Shown in pieces: positions 17,375-25,373 of a stretch of DNA of 64,000 nt. Position numbers and translations under genes: made by a program. This DNA is from Pyruvatibacter sp. (GTDB taxonomy: Bacteria > Pseudomonadota > Alphaproteobacteria > CGMCC-115125), in contig NZ_JAVJSC010000009.1 of the NCBI RefSeq assembly GCF_040219635.1, positions 496,001 through 560,000 of the forward strand. Direction: 5' to 3'. Below the pieces are notes generated by a model. It worked only from the letters and a program-made list of their open reading frames with translations, did no database searches and was not told where the DNA came from. Each line of letters opens with the position of its first letter. Position 1 is the first letter of the stretch.

Positions 17375-17767
17375 TTACGCTTGCACACGCGGGTCTTTGG
17401 CAACAACGCTGCCCACAAGCCCGATGAGAGATGACACAAATGCCGCGCCGATGAGCGCGGTCAAAAATCCGATTTCAATGTTGGTGGTGGCCGCAGCCGC
17501 GTTGGAGGCATCAACCAGCTTGCCGAAGAACGATCCGTACAACATGCCCGCTGCGGCCGCGAACGACGCGGAGAACATGCAGCGCCTTGCCAGCATGGTT
17601 TTGAGTGTGGGTGAGGCCAGCAGCAGCGCGGTCACCACCAGCGGCACGCCGATGAAAAAATCATCCAGCACAAACAACGGATGCCGACCCTGCCCCCACG
17701 AGCGGATCAGCTCGCCGATCATCAGCGATGACCCCAGTAAAATGGCCCAGATACGCCAGAACAACAT
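17375..17767 (-). CDS. Membrane protein of the thiC operon, unknown function
   Basis: 130 aa with about four hydrophobic helices (near 5-22, 34-52, 60-85 and 95-120) and little else: a tiny integral membrane protein. It lies between the TPP riboswitch and thiC, with GGAGG before the ATG and 12 nt to thiC. Co-regulation suggests a role in thiamine or precursor movement, but this is inferred only from position. No known transporter family is recognised. Confidence 0.7.
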   Translation of the reverse strand: MLFWRIWAILLGSSLMIGELIRSWGQGRHPLFVLDDFFIGVPLVVTALLLASPTLKTMLARRCMFSASFAAAAGMLYGSFFGKLVDASNAAAATTNIEIGFLTALIGAAFVSSLIGLVGSVVAKDPRVQA

Positions 17768-17859
17768 CGCGCAGCCTCCTCACATACAGCCCGCCCATAT
17801 GAAAGGCCAAACGCAGCGTGACGCCCATGAGGGCAGTCATGTCCTGGAGATACGCCACG

Positions 17860-17949
17860 TCCCAGTCCCTTCGCCGGCATGACCCGGATCAGGTTCAAAG
17901 GGTTCAGCTGCAGCCATCTCAGCCCCTACAAACAGTAGGGACACCCCTT
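17860..17949 (-). promoter_or_regulatory. TPP riboswitch (THI element)
   Basis: On the minus strand the core reads GGGGTGTCCC…GGGGCTGAGATGG…ACCCTTTGAACCTGATC…GGGTCATGCCGGCGAAGGGA, which are the conserved THI-box segments. It lies about 90 nt before the membrane-protein gene and thiC. Binding of thiamine pyrophosphate should reduce expression of the whole unit, including the reverse transcriptase if it is co-transcribed. Confidence 0.95.
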
Positions 17950-18026
17950 GGAACTCAAATGAAACTACACATTCTTTTGGTTCGACGGAAGGTCAAGCCA
18001 CCCGGTAGGTCATCTTAATCCGAGCC

Positions 18027-18055
18027 ATTCAGACTACCGCCCAACATAGCGTCAA
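18027..18055 (-). promoter_or_regulatory. Possible promoter for the thiC unit
   Basis: TTGACG (18050-18055) and CTGAAT (18027-18032) are 17 nt apart on the minus strand, about 80 nt upstream of the riboswitch. The -35 match is good and the -10 match weak. Confidence 0.3.
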
Positions 18056-18056
18056 C

Positions 18057-18167
18057 TTAAGTGCGCAAAACACCTTCAACGTAGTGTTGAGAGGGATGCG
18101 AGTCAGTGTGGGTGACGCTTAGCCCATTCTCATCGAACCAACCTGTCAGCTCATTCAAGCTGTACCG
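18057..18167 (-). pseudogene. In-frame C-terminal continuation of the methyltransferase
   Basis: Beyond the TAA at 18168-18170 the frame reads 36 codons beginning RYSLNELTGWFDENGL and ending VEGVLRT, then a second TAA at 18057. W-F-x-E-x-G-L is the usual last helix of this methyltransferase type, so one base change appears to have cut off the end of the protein. Confidence 0.6.
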
Positions 18168-19004
18168 TTAAGCATATGGGGGATGATACCAATCGAAATT
18201 CACAATATCGCTTCTCTCATCGCCAAATGCTTCGTTATGCCAACACTTGACGACATGATTGTATATCAAAGTTTGCACGTCGTGGCTGCCAGCCTCTATG
18301 CCGAGAAACGTCAAATCACGAGGGATATGCACTTCTTCCTTGATCGCTCTGAGAGCCTTGCCAAGTTCGGAAAACTCGGCTGCAACCTTTAATGCTTCGT
18401 CGTTAGACATCTCAGTAATCATGGAACGCAACGCGTCATCCAACACTTCCCGCATGATGGCCTTTTTACTGTAGGCAGATATGGCGATGGTCCCACCGGG
18501 TCTTAAAACATGGCACAGGGACGCAAATGTTTTTCGCGGGTCGGGTGTATGGTGAATTGCATTGCGACAAACGACATAGTCAAAACGCATATCGAGTGGC
18601 AATGGTTCAGAAATATCGTGCCTCGCGAAGACAATCGACTCTGCATCTACACCAGTTGGAAGCTCTATCTCCTGTAGCCCTTCCCGAATATCAGCTCCAA
18701 CGTAGGTAAGTTTTCCGCTCCCGCTCCCGCTCCCGAAAGGAGCAGCAAGAGCGTGTAAAATCCCCCCATACCCGCAAGCGGCATCATATACGCTCACGGG
18801 GCGCTTCATCGCTTCCCCGCTGATCTCATCAAATAGACGACGCCATCCCAATACAAACTGCATTGTCGAATCGACGGCCGTTGTCGTCAGCATAAATTTA
18901 CCCATGCCTCGCTCTGATGACCATTGATCCGAGTAGTGGGTGGAGGTCGCGTTGTCTAAAGAGCCGCCTATAAAGTCATGATAGGGCAAAAACTGGATCC
19001 TCAT
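18168..19004 (-). CDS. Class I SAM methyltransferase, ended early by an in-frame TAA
   Basis: 278 aa to the first stop. Motif I is VYDAACGYGGILHALA (72-87), followed by VGADIREGLQ, RFDYVVCRNAIHHTPDP and LRPGGTIAISAYSKK, so it is a methyltransferase of unknown substrate. The visible end, FDWYHPPYA, is usually internal in such proteins. The same frame continues after the TAA for 36 more codons with family-like sequence, so this is probably a nonsense mutant. GC is lower than in the core genes. The stretch GSGSGSG comes from a short tandem repeat in the DNA. The ribosome binding site is weak. Confidence 0.7.
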   Translation of the reverse strand: MRIQFLPYHDFIGGSLDNATSTHYSDQWSSERGMGKFMLTTTAVDSTMQFVLGWRRLFDEISGEAMKRPVSVYDAACGYGGILHALAAPFGSGSGSGKLTYVGADIREGLQEIELPTGVDAESIVFARHDISEPLPLDMRFDYVVCRNAIHHTPDPRKTFASLCHVLRPGGTIAISAYSKKAIMREVLDDALRSMITEMSNDEALKVAAEFSELGKALRAIKEEVHIPRDLTFLGIEAGSHDVQTLIYNHVVKCWHNEAFGDERSDIVNFDWYHPPYA

Positions 19005-19053
19005 TTATTGTCCGTGTCATCCAGGACACCGGCGTGCGTTGCGGAGAATTAAA

Positions 19054-19210
19054 CTAAACCATATCGCTGAAGTCGCACATTTGACGATAATAAAGGATAC
19101 CAACAAAGCAACACCAACCTACCATTGCGAAGGCAAATAGCCTCACCAATCTGTTATTTGACGCACTCCAATAACCCCACGCATCCTGCGCATCAAAGCA
19201 AACAAGCCTT
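19054..19210 (-). pseudogene. Possible remnant of a membrane-protein gene
   Basis: A minus-strand frame without a good start codon reads about 50 codons with protein-like composition, including GYWSASNNRLVRLFAFAM and a hydrophobic helix, and ends with DFSDMV and TAG at 19054. A GTG or TTG start inside it would leave about 30 residues. It could be the tail of a membrane protein lost by deletion. It lies in the same low-GC stretch as the broken methyltransferase. Confidence 0.3.
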
Positions 19211-19222
19211 GGCGATATGTGA

Positions 19223-20308
19223 ATGGAATCGGTTTACTGGGTCTTGAACTGGGCCTGCCACCGCAAATGCACCCACTGCTACGAAACGCGCTTTCGCCCC
19301 TATGTGCGCGATGCGCTGGAAGCGGTTGTGCGAGAGTCGGAAGAGGCCTTCCCGAAGATCATCGCCAATCTGCCCGACCGGATGACGTATCTGGACCTGG
19401 CGTCGCCTGACGATAGCCCGGCCGGCTACGCGGAGAAACGCGGCCGCATCATCATGGCCGGCGGCGAAGTGCTGGTGGACCCGGTGCGTGAGCGGGTGCT
19501 GTATCCGGTGCTCGACGCCCTCAACGCCAAATACCGCAACAAGGGCGGCGTTGACATTTCAATCCAGACCACGGGCGATCTGGTGACTGAAAAAATCCTC
19601 GAAGAGCTGCGCGAGCGCGGCATTCGGATGATTGCCATTTCCGGCATGGATGATTTTCACGTCGGCATGGAAGGCGACAAGCGCAAGCCGCTGATAAAAA
19701 AACTGCACGAGATGTTCGCCAAAACGGGGTATGCGGAGCATTCAACCCGCAGCGGTTTTGGTGAGTGGCAGAAGAACGACGGGCCGACCTATCTGTTTTT
19801 TGGTGCAACAGAAGACCAATGGATCGGCAAGATCTGGCCGCGCGGGCGCGCATGGGAAAACGGCCTCAGCCGCGCCACCATCAAGGACAATTTCTGCAAC
19901 GCCTGGTCCGGCGGCCTCAACTTCCTGAACCACAGATATTCAGGCTCGGAAGTGTCCATTGATCCGCAGGGCGACGTCTTCCCCTGCTGCCTCAAGACCA
20001 AGGCCCCCATCGGCAACGTCACCGAGGAAAAACTGACCGACATTCTGGATAGCCTCGTCGGCCACCCGGCGTTTGAGGCCATCAACATGGGCCACCCGGA
20101 GCGCATGGGTCTGGCGCATGGCTGGGACACGGCGACGTTCTATGAAAAGTCGAAGACCACAGACCCCAAAGGCAACGCCTACCGCAACCTGTGCATCGGC
20201 TGCGACAAGTTCCACGAGGAAGTGCTGGCGCCGGTGATCGAGGACATCAGGCAGGAACGGTTGCGGGCAATCGGCGTTGTGTCAGGGCCGCTGGTGGCGG
20301 CAGAGTAA
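19223..20308 (+). CDS. Radical SAM protein with SPASM-like C-terminus
   Basis: 361 aa. The N-terminal CHRKCTHC is a CxxxCxxC cluster motif for [4Fe-4S]/SAM. Near the C-terminus, DPQGDVFPCCLKT and CIGCDKFHEEV supply further cysteines, as in SPASM or twitch domains of enzymes that modify peptides or small metabolites. The substrate is unknown. No small precursor-peptide gene is evident alongside. The ribosome binding site is poor. REP-like repeats begin 7 nt after the stop. Confidence 0.75.
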   Translation: MESVYWVLNWACHRKCTHCYETRFRPYVRDALEAVVRESEEAFPKIIANLPDRMTYLDLASPDDSPAGYAEKRGRIIMAGGEVLVDPVRERVLYPVLDALNAKYRNKGGVDISIQTTGDLVTEKILEELRERGIRMIAISGMDDFHVGMEGDKRKPLIKKLHEMFAKTGYAEHSTRSGFGEWQKNDGPTYLFFGATEDQWIGKIWPRGRAWENGLSRATIKDNFCNAWSGGLNFLNHRYSGSEVSIDPQGDVFPCCLKTKAPIGNVTEEKLTDILDSLVGHPAFEAINMGHPERMGLAHGWDTATFYEKSKTTDPKGNAYRNLCIGCDKFHEEVLAPVIEDIRQERLRAIGVVSGPLVAAE

Positions 20309-20314
20309 CTGTTC

Positions 20315-20393
20315 TGCGAGTGGACCCCGGATAAAGTCCGGGGATACGGTCACTACACAACCACCACCCCGGACTTGATCCGGGGTCCACTCA
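20315..20393. repeat. Inverted-repeat module left of the GIY-YIG gene
   Basis: Arms GCGAGTGGACCCCGGATAAA… (20315-20342) and …CTTGATCCGGGGTCCACTC (20366-20393) are inverted copies of each other, differing by one base, with a 23-nt spacer. Each arm also has its own short CCGGA…TCCGG palindrome. The module ends 14 nt before the GIY-YIG start codon. Confidence 0.85.
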
Positions 20394-20407
20394 CGATACC
20401 GTCGATC

Positions 20408-20692
20408 ATGGCATTTTTCGTTTACATCATGACCAACCGCAAGCACGGCACGCTGTATATCGGCCAGACCGATGATCTTCCAAAACGTGCACACCAACAT
20501 CGCAACGGATTGGTTGATGGGTTCACTAAAGAATACGGGTTGAAACGGCTGGTATATTTCGAGGCGACAGAAGACCGCGACTCCGCCCGCTACCGCGAGC
20601 ACCAATTGAAGAACTGGCAACGCGCGTGGAAGATTGAACTAATTGAAAAGATAAATCCGGATTGGCAGGATCTTTTTGATGAGCTTGTGTGA
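20408..20692 (+). CDS. Single-domain GIY-YIG nuclease
   Basis: 94 aa, one complete GIY-YIG domain: VYI (5-7), LYIG (16-19), the conserved Arg27 and catalytic Glu64 in REHQLKNW, then the KINPDWQDLF end. This short YhbQ/UPF0213-like type is frequent in alphaproteobacteria and often multicopy. The upstream frame to 20375 is only translation through the repeat. Matching inverted-repeat modules lie 14 nt before the start and 18 nt after the stop, so gene and repeats form a cassette of 478 bp. A role in moving or processing the repeats, like RAYT transposases with REPs, is my inference. Confidence 0.85.
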   Translation: MAFFVYIMTNRKHGTLYIGQTDDLPKRAHQHRNGLVDGFTKEYGLKRLVYFEATEDRDSARYREHQLKNWQRAWKIELIEKINPDWQDLFDELV

Positions 20693-20710
20693 GCTTTTTC
20701 AAGGTTCAAA

Positions 20711-20792
20711 GCGAGTGGACCCCGGATCAAGTCCGGGGTAGCGGTCAACCAGAAAACCACGCTGCCCCGGACTTGATCCGGGGCCTACTCGC
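20711..20792. repeat. Inverted-repeat module right of the GIY-YIG gene
   Basis: Same design as the left module: GCGAGTGGACCCCGGATCAA… (20711-20738) and …CTTGATCCGGGGCCTACTC (20765-20792), with a 26-nt spacer. Arm sequence and order match the left module while the spacers differ, so the arms and not the spacers are conserved. Confidence 0.85.
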
Positions 20793-20816
20793 AGCTCAGC
20801 ACACACTCAGCCTGCA

Positions 20817-22109
20817 TCAATCCGCAAACGGATCATGTACCAGAATTGTGTCTTCCCGCTCAGGCGACGTTGACAGCAGCGCGACCGGCGCCTCGATCAA
20901 CTCTTCGACCAGCCGCACATACTTGATTGCCTGTGCCGGCAGGTCGGCCCACGACCGGGCACCCTGCGTACTGTCTTGCCAGCCATCGAGCGTTACGTAT
21001 TCGCACTCGACGCGCGCCTGACTGGGCGCATCGGCTGGCAGGTGGTCCAGCTTTTTGCCGTCCAGCCGGTAGCCGGTGCACACCTTGAGCTCGTCAAAGC
21101 CGTCCAGAACATCGAGCTTTGTCAGTGCAATGCCTTCGATGCCGCCGGTCTTGATGGCCTGGCGCACCAGCACCGCATCAAACCAGCCGCAGCGGCGCTT
21201 GCGGCCTGTGACCGTGCCGAACTCGTGGCCGCGTTCACCCAGTTTCTGGCCCACGGCATTGTCCTGCTCGGTGGGGAACGGGCCTTCGCCCACCCGCGTG
21301 GTGTACGCCTTGGTGATGCCCAGCACATAGCCGATGGCGCCGGGACCAACGCCCGCGCCGCCTGCGGCCTGTCCGGCAATGGTATTGGAGGAGGTCACGA
21401 ACGGATAGGTGCCGTGGTCAATGTCCAGCAGCGTGCCCTGCGCGCCTTCAAACAAAATGCGCTTGCCTGCCTTCTTGGCCTCGTCCAGCACCAGCCATAC
21501 GGGCTTGGCGAACGGCAGAATGCGCGGCGCGATTTCCTTCAGGGCACTGACGATCGGCTCGGCAGTCAATTCGTCCAGATTGTTGCCCCGCCGCAGCGCA
21601 TTATGATGCACCAGCAGGTTTTCCACCTTGGCGTCGAGGGTTGAAAAATCCGCAAGGTCAATCACCCTCAGACCGCGCCTCGCCACTTTATCCTCGTAGG
21701 CCGGACCGATGCCGCGCTTGGTGGTGCCGATCTTTGTGCCGGAGTTGGAGCTTTCGCGCATCTCGTCCAGTTCACGATGCACCGGCAGAATAAGTGTCGC
21801 GTTCTCGGCAATCATCAGATTGTCCGGCGTCACGGCCACGCCCTGCCCGGCAATCTGGTCCGCCTCTTTGGCAAACGCCCACGGGTCCAGCACCACGCCG
21901 TTGCCAAGAATCGACAGCTTGTTGGGCCGCACAATGCCCGACGGCAGCAGCGACAGCTTGAACACCTTGCCATCAATGACGAGCGTGTGGCCTGCATTAT
22001 GGCCGCCCTGAAAGCGCACAACCACATCGGCGCGCTCGGACAGCCAGTCCACGATCTTGCCCTTGCCCTCGTCACCCCACTGGGAGCCGACGACTGCTAC
22101 ATTCGCCAT
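20817..22109 (-). CDS. purA: Adenylosuccinate synthetase PurA
   Basis: 430 aa. Joins IMP and aspartate with GTP to give adenylosuccinate, the first AMP-specific step. GSQWGDEGKGK at the N-terminus is the glycine-rich GTP loop with catalytic Asp; GGHNAGHT, GTTKRGIGPAYEDK and FEGAQGTLLDIDHGTYPFVTSSN are family signatures. The start at 22109 follows AGG and matches the family N-terminus; a longer frame to 22199 is unlikely. It lies 120 nt downstream of serA. Confidence 0.96.
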   Translation of the reverse strand: MANVAVVGSQWGDEGKGKIVDWLSERADVVVRFQGGHNAGHTLVIDGKVFKLSLLPSGIVRPNKLSILGNGVVLDPWAFAKEADQIAGQGVAVTPDNLMIAENATLILPVHRELDEMRESSNSGTKIGTTKRGIGPAYEDKVARRGLRVIDLADFSTLDAKVENLLVHHNALRRGNNLDELTAEPIVSALKEIAPRILPFAKPVWLVLDEAKKAGKRILFEGAQGTLLDIDHGTYPFVTSSNTIAGQAAGGAGVGPGAIGYVLGITKAYTTRVGEGPFPTEQDNAVGQKLGERGHEFGTVTGRKRRCGWFDAVLVRQAIKTGGIEGIALTKLDVLDGFDELKVCTGYRLDGKKLDHLPADAPSQARVECEYVTLDGWQDSTQGARSWADLPAQAIKYVRLVEELIEAPVALLSTSPEREDTILVHDPFAD

Positions 22110-22229
22110 CTTTGGAATCCTCACATGTTCGGGAAGCGGCGGGACTATAGCCGGGTGGGCGCGCAAGCCCAAGCAGATACCAACGCCGCCGCCCCCCACC
22201 CCGTGAAAGGGTGAGAGGAAGGCGTCGTT

Positions 22230-23807
22230 CTAGAACTTCAGCGCCTTGGCCTGCTTCACGTGCGGCAGTGCCATGACTTTTTTCAGAACATCCGCAGGCA
22301 CCGGCTGGTCAACATCGATCAGCGCAATCGCGTCACTGCCCTGGCTGACCCGGCCCAGGTTGAACGAGGCGATGTTGATGTCCGCATCCCCCAGCACCGT
22401 GCCGAGCGCACCGATGAAACCGGGCTTGTCGTCATTGGTGACATACAGCATGTCATGCGACAGCGCTGCTTCCATGCCGATGCCCTTGACCTGAATGATA
22501 CGCGGGCTGCCGTCGCCAAACACCGTGCCGCCAACGCTGCGCGTCTGCCGTTCGGTTTTGACCGACAGCATGATGTAGCCTTCATAGGCCCCATGCTGGC
22601 TCTTCTTGCTCTCCGACACCTTGATGCCGCGGTCTTTCACGATGGCTGGCGCCGACACCATGTTGACGTCAGTGAGAATGGGCTTCATCAGCCCCATCAG
22701 CAGCGAGTTCACCAACGGCTTTGTGTTGAGCTCGGCAGCGTCACCAACAAAATCAATCGCAATTTCCTGAATGCCGGTTTCCGTCAACTGGCCGGCGAAC
22801 AGACCAAGCTGCTCACACAGCGTGATCCACGGCCCCAGCTTCTGTGCGTCTTCCGCAGACACTGACGGCACGTTGATGGCGTTGGTGATCGCACCATCCA
22901 GCAGATAGTCCGCCATCTGCTCGGCCACCTGCAGCGCCACATTTTCCTGCGCCTCTGACGTGGACGCGCCCAGATGCGGCGTCGCAATCAGCTTGTCCAT
23001 GCCGAACAGCGGGTTTTCCTTGGCGGGTTCTTCCTCAAACACGTCGAGTGCTGCCCCGGCTACCTTGCCGCTTTCAAGCGCCGCCTTGAGGTCGGCTTCC
23101 ACTATCAGCCCGCCACGCGCGCAGTTCACAATGCGCACGCCGTCTTTCATTTTGGCGAAGGCCGCCGCATTGATGATGCCGCGCGTTGAATCCGTCATCG
23201 GCGTGTGCAGCGTGATGACGTCCGCACGCTTGAACAACTCATCCAGCTCGACTTTTTCGATGCCCATGTCGGCTGCGCGTTCCGGTGTCAGGAACGGGTC
23301 AAAGCCGATGACTTTCATCCGCAGACCCAGCGCCCGGTCACACACGATGGAACCGATATTGCCGCAGCCGATGACGCCCAGCGTCTTGGCCGTCAGCTCC
23401 ACGCCCATGAATTTGCTCTTTTCCCACTTGCCGGCGTGCGTTGATGCATTGGCCTGGGGAATGTCACGCGCCAGCGCCATCATCATGGCAATGGCGTGTT
23501 CCGCCGTGGTGATCGAGTTGCCAAACGGTGTGTTCATCACGATGACGCCTTTGGCGGTGGCGGCGGGAATGTCCACATTGTCCACGCCGATGCCCGCACG
23601 GCCCACAACCTTGAGGTTGTCGGCTTTGGCCAGCACGTCTGCCGTTACCTTGGTGTTGGAGCGAATGGCAAGGCCGTCATACTGGCCGATGATCGACAGC
23701 AGTTCGTCCTTGTCGAGGCCGGGCTTGAAATCAACGTCGAGACCACGGTTCTTGAAAATCTCCACAGCGGCGGGAGACAGTTTGTCGGAGATAAGTACTT
23801 TGGGCAT
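22230..23807 (-). CDS. serA: D-3-phosphoglycerate dehydrogenase SerA
   Basis: 525 aa, long form. Oxidises 3-phosphoglycerate as the first step of serine synthesis. NAD-binding GCGNIG, the substrate Arg in INCARGG, and the Glu/His relay (ATPHLGAS) are visible. After the catalytic core come the intervening ASB domain and a C-terminal ACT domain (DKPGFIGALGTVLGDADINIASFNLGR) that may bind serine for feedback control. AAGGACGCATCCA precedes the ATG. serC lies 183 nt upstream on the same strand. Confidence 0.96.
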   Translation of the reverse strand: MPKVLISDKLSPAAVEIFKNRGLDVDFKPGLDKDELLSIIGQYDGLAIRSNTKVTADVLAKADNLKVVGRAGIGVDNVDIPAATAKGVIVMNTPFGNSITTAEHAIAMMMALARDIPQANASTHAGKWEKSKFMGVELTAKTLGVIGCGNIGSIVCDRALGLRMKVIGFDPFLTPERAADMGIEKVELDELFKRADVITLHTPMTDSTRGIINAAAFAKMKDGVRIVNCARGGLIVEADLKAALESGKVAGAALDVFEEEPAKENPLFGMDKLIATPHLGASTSEAQENVALQVAEQMADYLLDGAITNAINVPSVSAEDAQKLGPWITLCEQLGLFAGQLTETGIQEIAIDFVGDAAELNTKPLVNSLLMGLMKPILTDVNMVSAPAIVKDRGIKVSESKKSQHGAYEGYIMLSVKTERQTRSVGGTVFGDGSPRIIQVKGIGMEAALSHDMLYVTNDDKPGFIGALGTVLGDADINIASFNLGRVSQGSDAIALIDVDQPVPADVLKKVMALPHVKQAKALKF

Positions 23808-23892
23808 TGGATGCGTCCTTAGGAGTACTGAATGTCGCAGTTTGGTTTGGGTGGCTGGTGGCTGAAAGCTGTTCCCTCACATGCCTTGCCGC

Positions 23893-23977
23893 CGCCTGAT
23901 CGCGGCATCCAGAGCAACACGGAAATGACGTTGCGTGTGGCGCTGGACCCCGTGGTCAGGCCACGGGGAAGCACATA
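23893..23977. repeat. REP-like inverted repeat pair between serA and serC
   Basis: Arms with CCGCCTGATCGCGGCATCCAG (about 23892-23913) and, inverted, CTGGACCCCGTGGTCAGGCC (from about 23943). They share the CTGA[CT]C core and TCCAG end with the modules around the GIY-YIG gene but are more diverged. Confidence 0.55.
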
Positions 23978-23990
23978 GACGGATTTGCGG

Positions 23991-25166
23991 TCATGCAGCC
24001 TCAGCCCGGGTCGCCTGGGCATAGGCCCAGTCGAGCCAAGGCAGCAGCGCCTGCATGTCGGACAGCTCAATGGTGGCACCGGCCCAGATACGAAGCCCGG
24101 CTGGCGCATCGCGGTAGGCACCAATGTCGTATGCCACCCCTTCCGCATCCAGCAGGCTTGCCAGCTTCTTGGACACCACCGCCTGCTGCTCGGCATCCAG
24201 CGCCGGGTCAACAAGTGTGAGGCATACGGATGTATTGGAACGGTTGGCGACATCCCTGCACAGGAAATCCACCCACGGCGTGCGCTCCACCCACTCGGTG
24301 AGCACCGCCAGGTTTGCATCCGCCCGCGCCATCAGGCCCCGCAGGCGGCCAATCGAGTCAGCCCATTGCAGCGCATCGATGTAATCCTCGACGCACAGCA
24401 TGGACGGCGTGTTGATGGTCTCGCCCTTGAAAATACCGTCAATGAGCTTGCCGCCTTTGGTGAGGCGGAAAATCTTCGGCATCGGCCACGGTGGCGAATA
24501 GCTTTCAAGCCGCTGCACAGCGCGCGGGCTCAGGATCAGCATCCCATGAGCTGCTTCGCCGCCCAGAACCTTTTGCCAAGAATACGTGACAACATCGAGC
24601 TTCGCCCAGTCCAGATCCTGCGCAAAGGCCGCAGACGTGGCGTCGCAGATGGTCAACCCTTCACGGTCTGCCGCGATCCAGTCCGCATTGGGCACACGCA
24701 CGCCGGACGTTGTGCCGTTCCACGTAAACACCACGTCATGGGCGGGGTTCACCGTTGAAAGATCAGGAAGCTCACCATAGTCCGCTTCAATCTTGCGGGC
24801 ATTGTCCAGCTTCAACTGCTTGATGACATCCGTCACCCAGCCGGAGCCAAAACTCTCCCATGCCAGCATGTCCACCGGGCGCTCGCCCAAGAGCGACCAC
24901 ATGGCCATTTCAACAGCGCCCGTATCAGACGCCGGCACAATGCCGATGTGGTAGCTGTCGGGAATGCCGAGTACGACGCGCGTCAGGTCAATCGCCTGCG
25001 CCAGCTTCGCCTTGCCCGGTTTCGAGCGGTGCGAGCGGCCAAGGCACGCGTCTTCAAGTTTTGAAAGAGACCAGCCGGGGCGCTTGGCGCAGGGCCCGGA
25101 TGAAAAGTTGGGGTTCGCCGGACGGTTGTCCGGAGTAGTCGCGCGGTTAGATGTGTCGTCTGCCAT
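23991..25166 (-). CDS. serC: Phosphoserine aminotransferase SerC
   Basis: 391 aa. PLP enzyme that converts 3-phosphohydroxypyruvate to phosphoserine. The N-terminal NFSSGPCAKRPGWS, the SDTGAVEMAMWSLLG region, the Schiff-base lysine in YSWQKVLGGEAAHGM and the C-terminal RIWAGATIE match the alphaproteobacterial SerC type. The ATG at 25166 follows GGAGGGAG; a longer frame to 25247 covers the structured leader and is not used. Likely co-regulated with serA downstream, although a repeat separates them. Confidence 0.93.
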   Translation of the reverse strand: MADDTSNRATTPDNRPANPNFSSGPCAKRPGWSLSKLEDACLGRSHRSKPGKAKLAQAIDLTRVVLGIPDSYHIGIVPASDTGAVEMAMWSLLGERPVDMLAWESFGSGWVTDVIKQLKLDNARKIEADYGELPDLSTVNPAHDVVFTWNGTTSGVRVPNADWIAADREGLTICDATSAAFAQDLDWAKLDVVTYSWQKVLGGEAAHGMLILSPRAVQRLESYSPPWPMPKIFRLTKGGKLIDGIFKGETINTPSMLCVEDYIDALQWADSIGRLRGLMARADANLAVLTEWVERTPWVDFLCRDVANRSNTSVCLTLVDPALDAEQQAVVSKKLASLLDAEGVAYDIGAYRDAPAGLRIWAGATIELSDMQALLPWLDWAYAQATRAEAA

Positions 25167-25176
25167 GGTTTTTACT

Positions 25177-25213
25177 CCCTCCTCGCAGAGGGTCGCGCTT
25201 CGTTGGGGAAGCG
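25177..25213 (-). promoter_or_regulatory. Candidate serC leader RNA motif
   Basis: On the minus strand a hairpin CGCTTC-CCCAAC-GAAGCG is followed by CCCTC…GAGGG, and the 3' half of the second hairpin contains the serC ribosome binding site. This resembles the alphaproteobacterial serC RNA motif in position and in having two hairpins. A covariance-model search would be decisive. Confidence 0.5.
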
Positions 25214-25373
25214 TGGCCCGCGCCGTTGATAGGCGCTTATGCACCAAACGTCAAATGACACTTCATGGTTCAGAAACCATATATTTTTCAATAGCTTAGG
25301 GCCGCAACCTTGGAATCATCCGTCAGATGAGTCATGATGCAGGTCGGCTCACTAAGAACCGAAAGGAGTTCAA

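Noticed and set aside
17860..18060. tRNA gene as integration site for the acquired genes near thiC
   Set aside because: No tRNA-like sequence was found in this gap or in the others; the conserved bases here belong to the TPP riboswitch.
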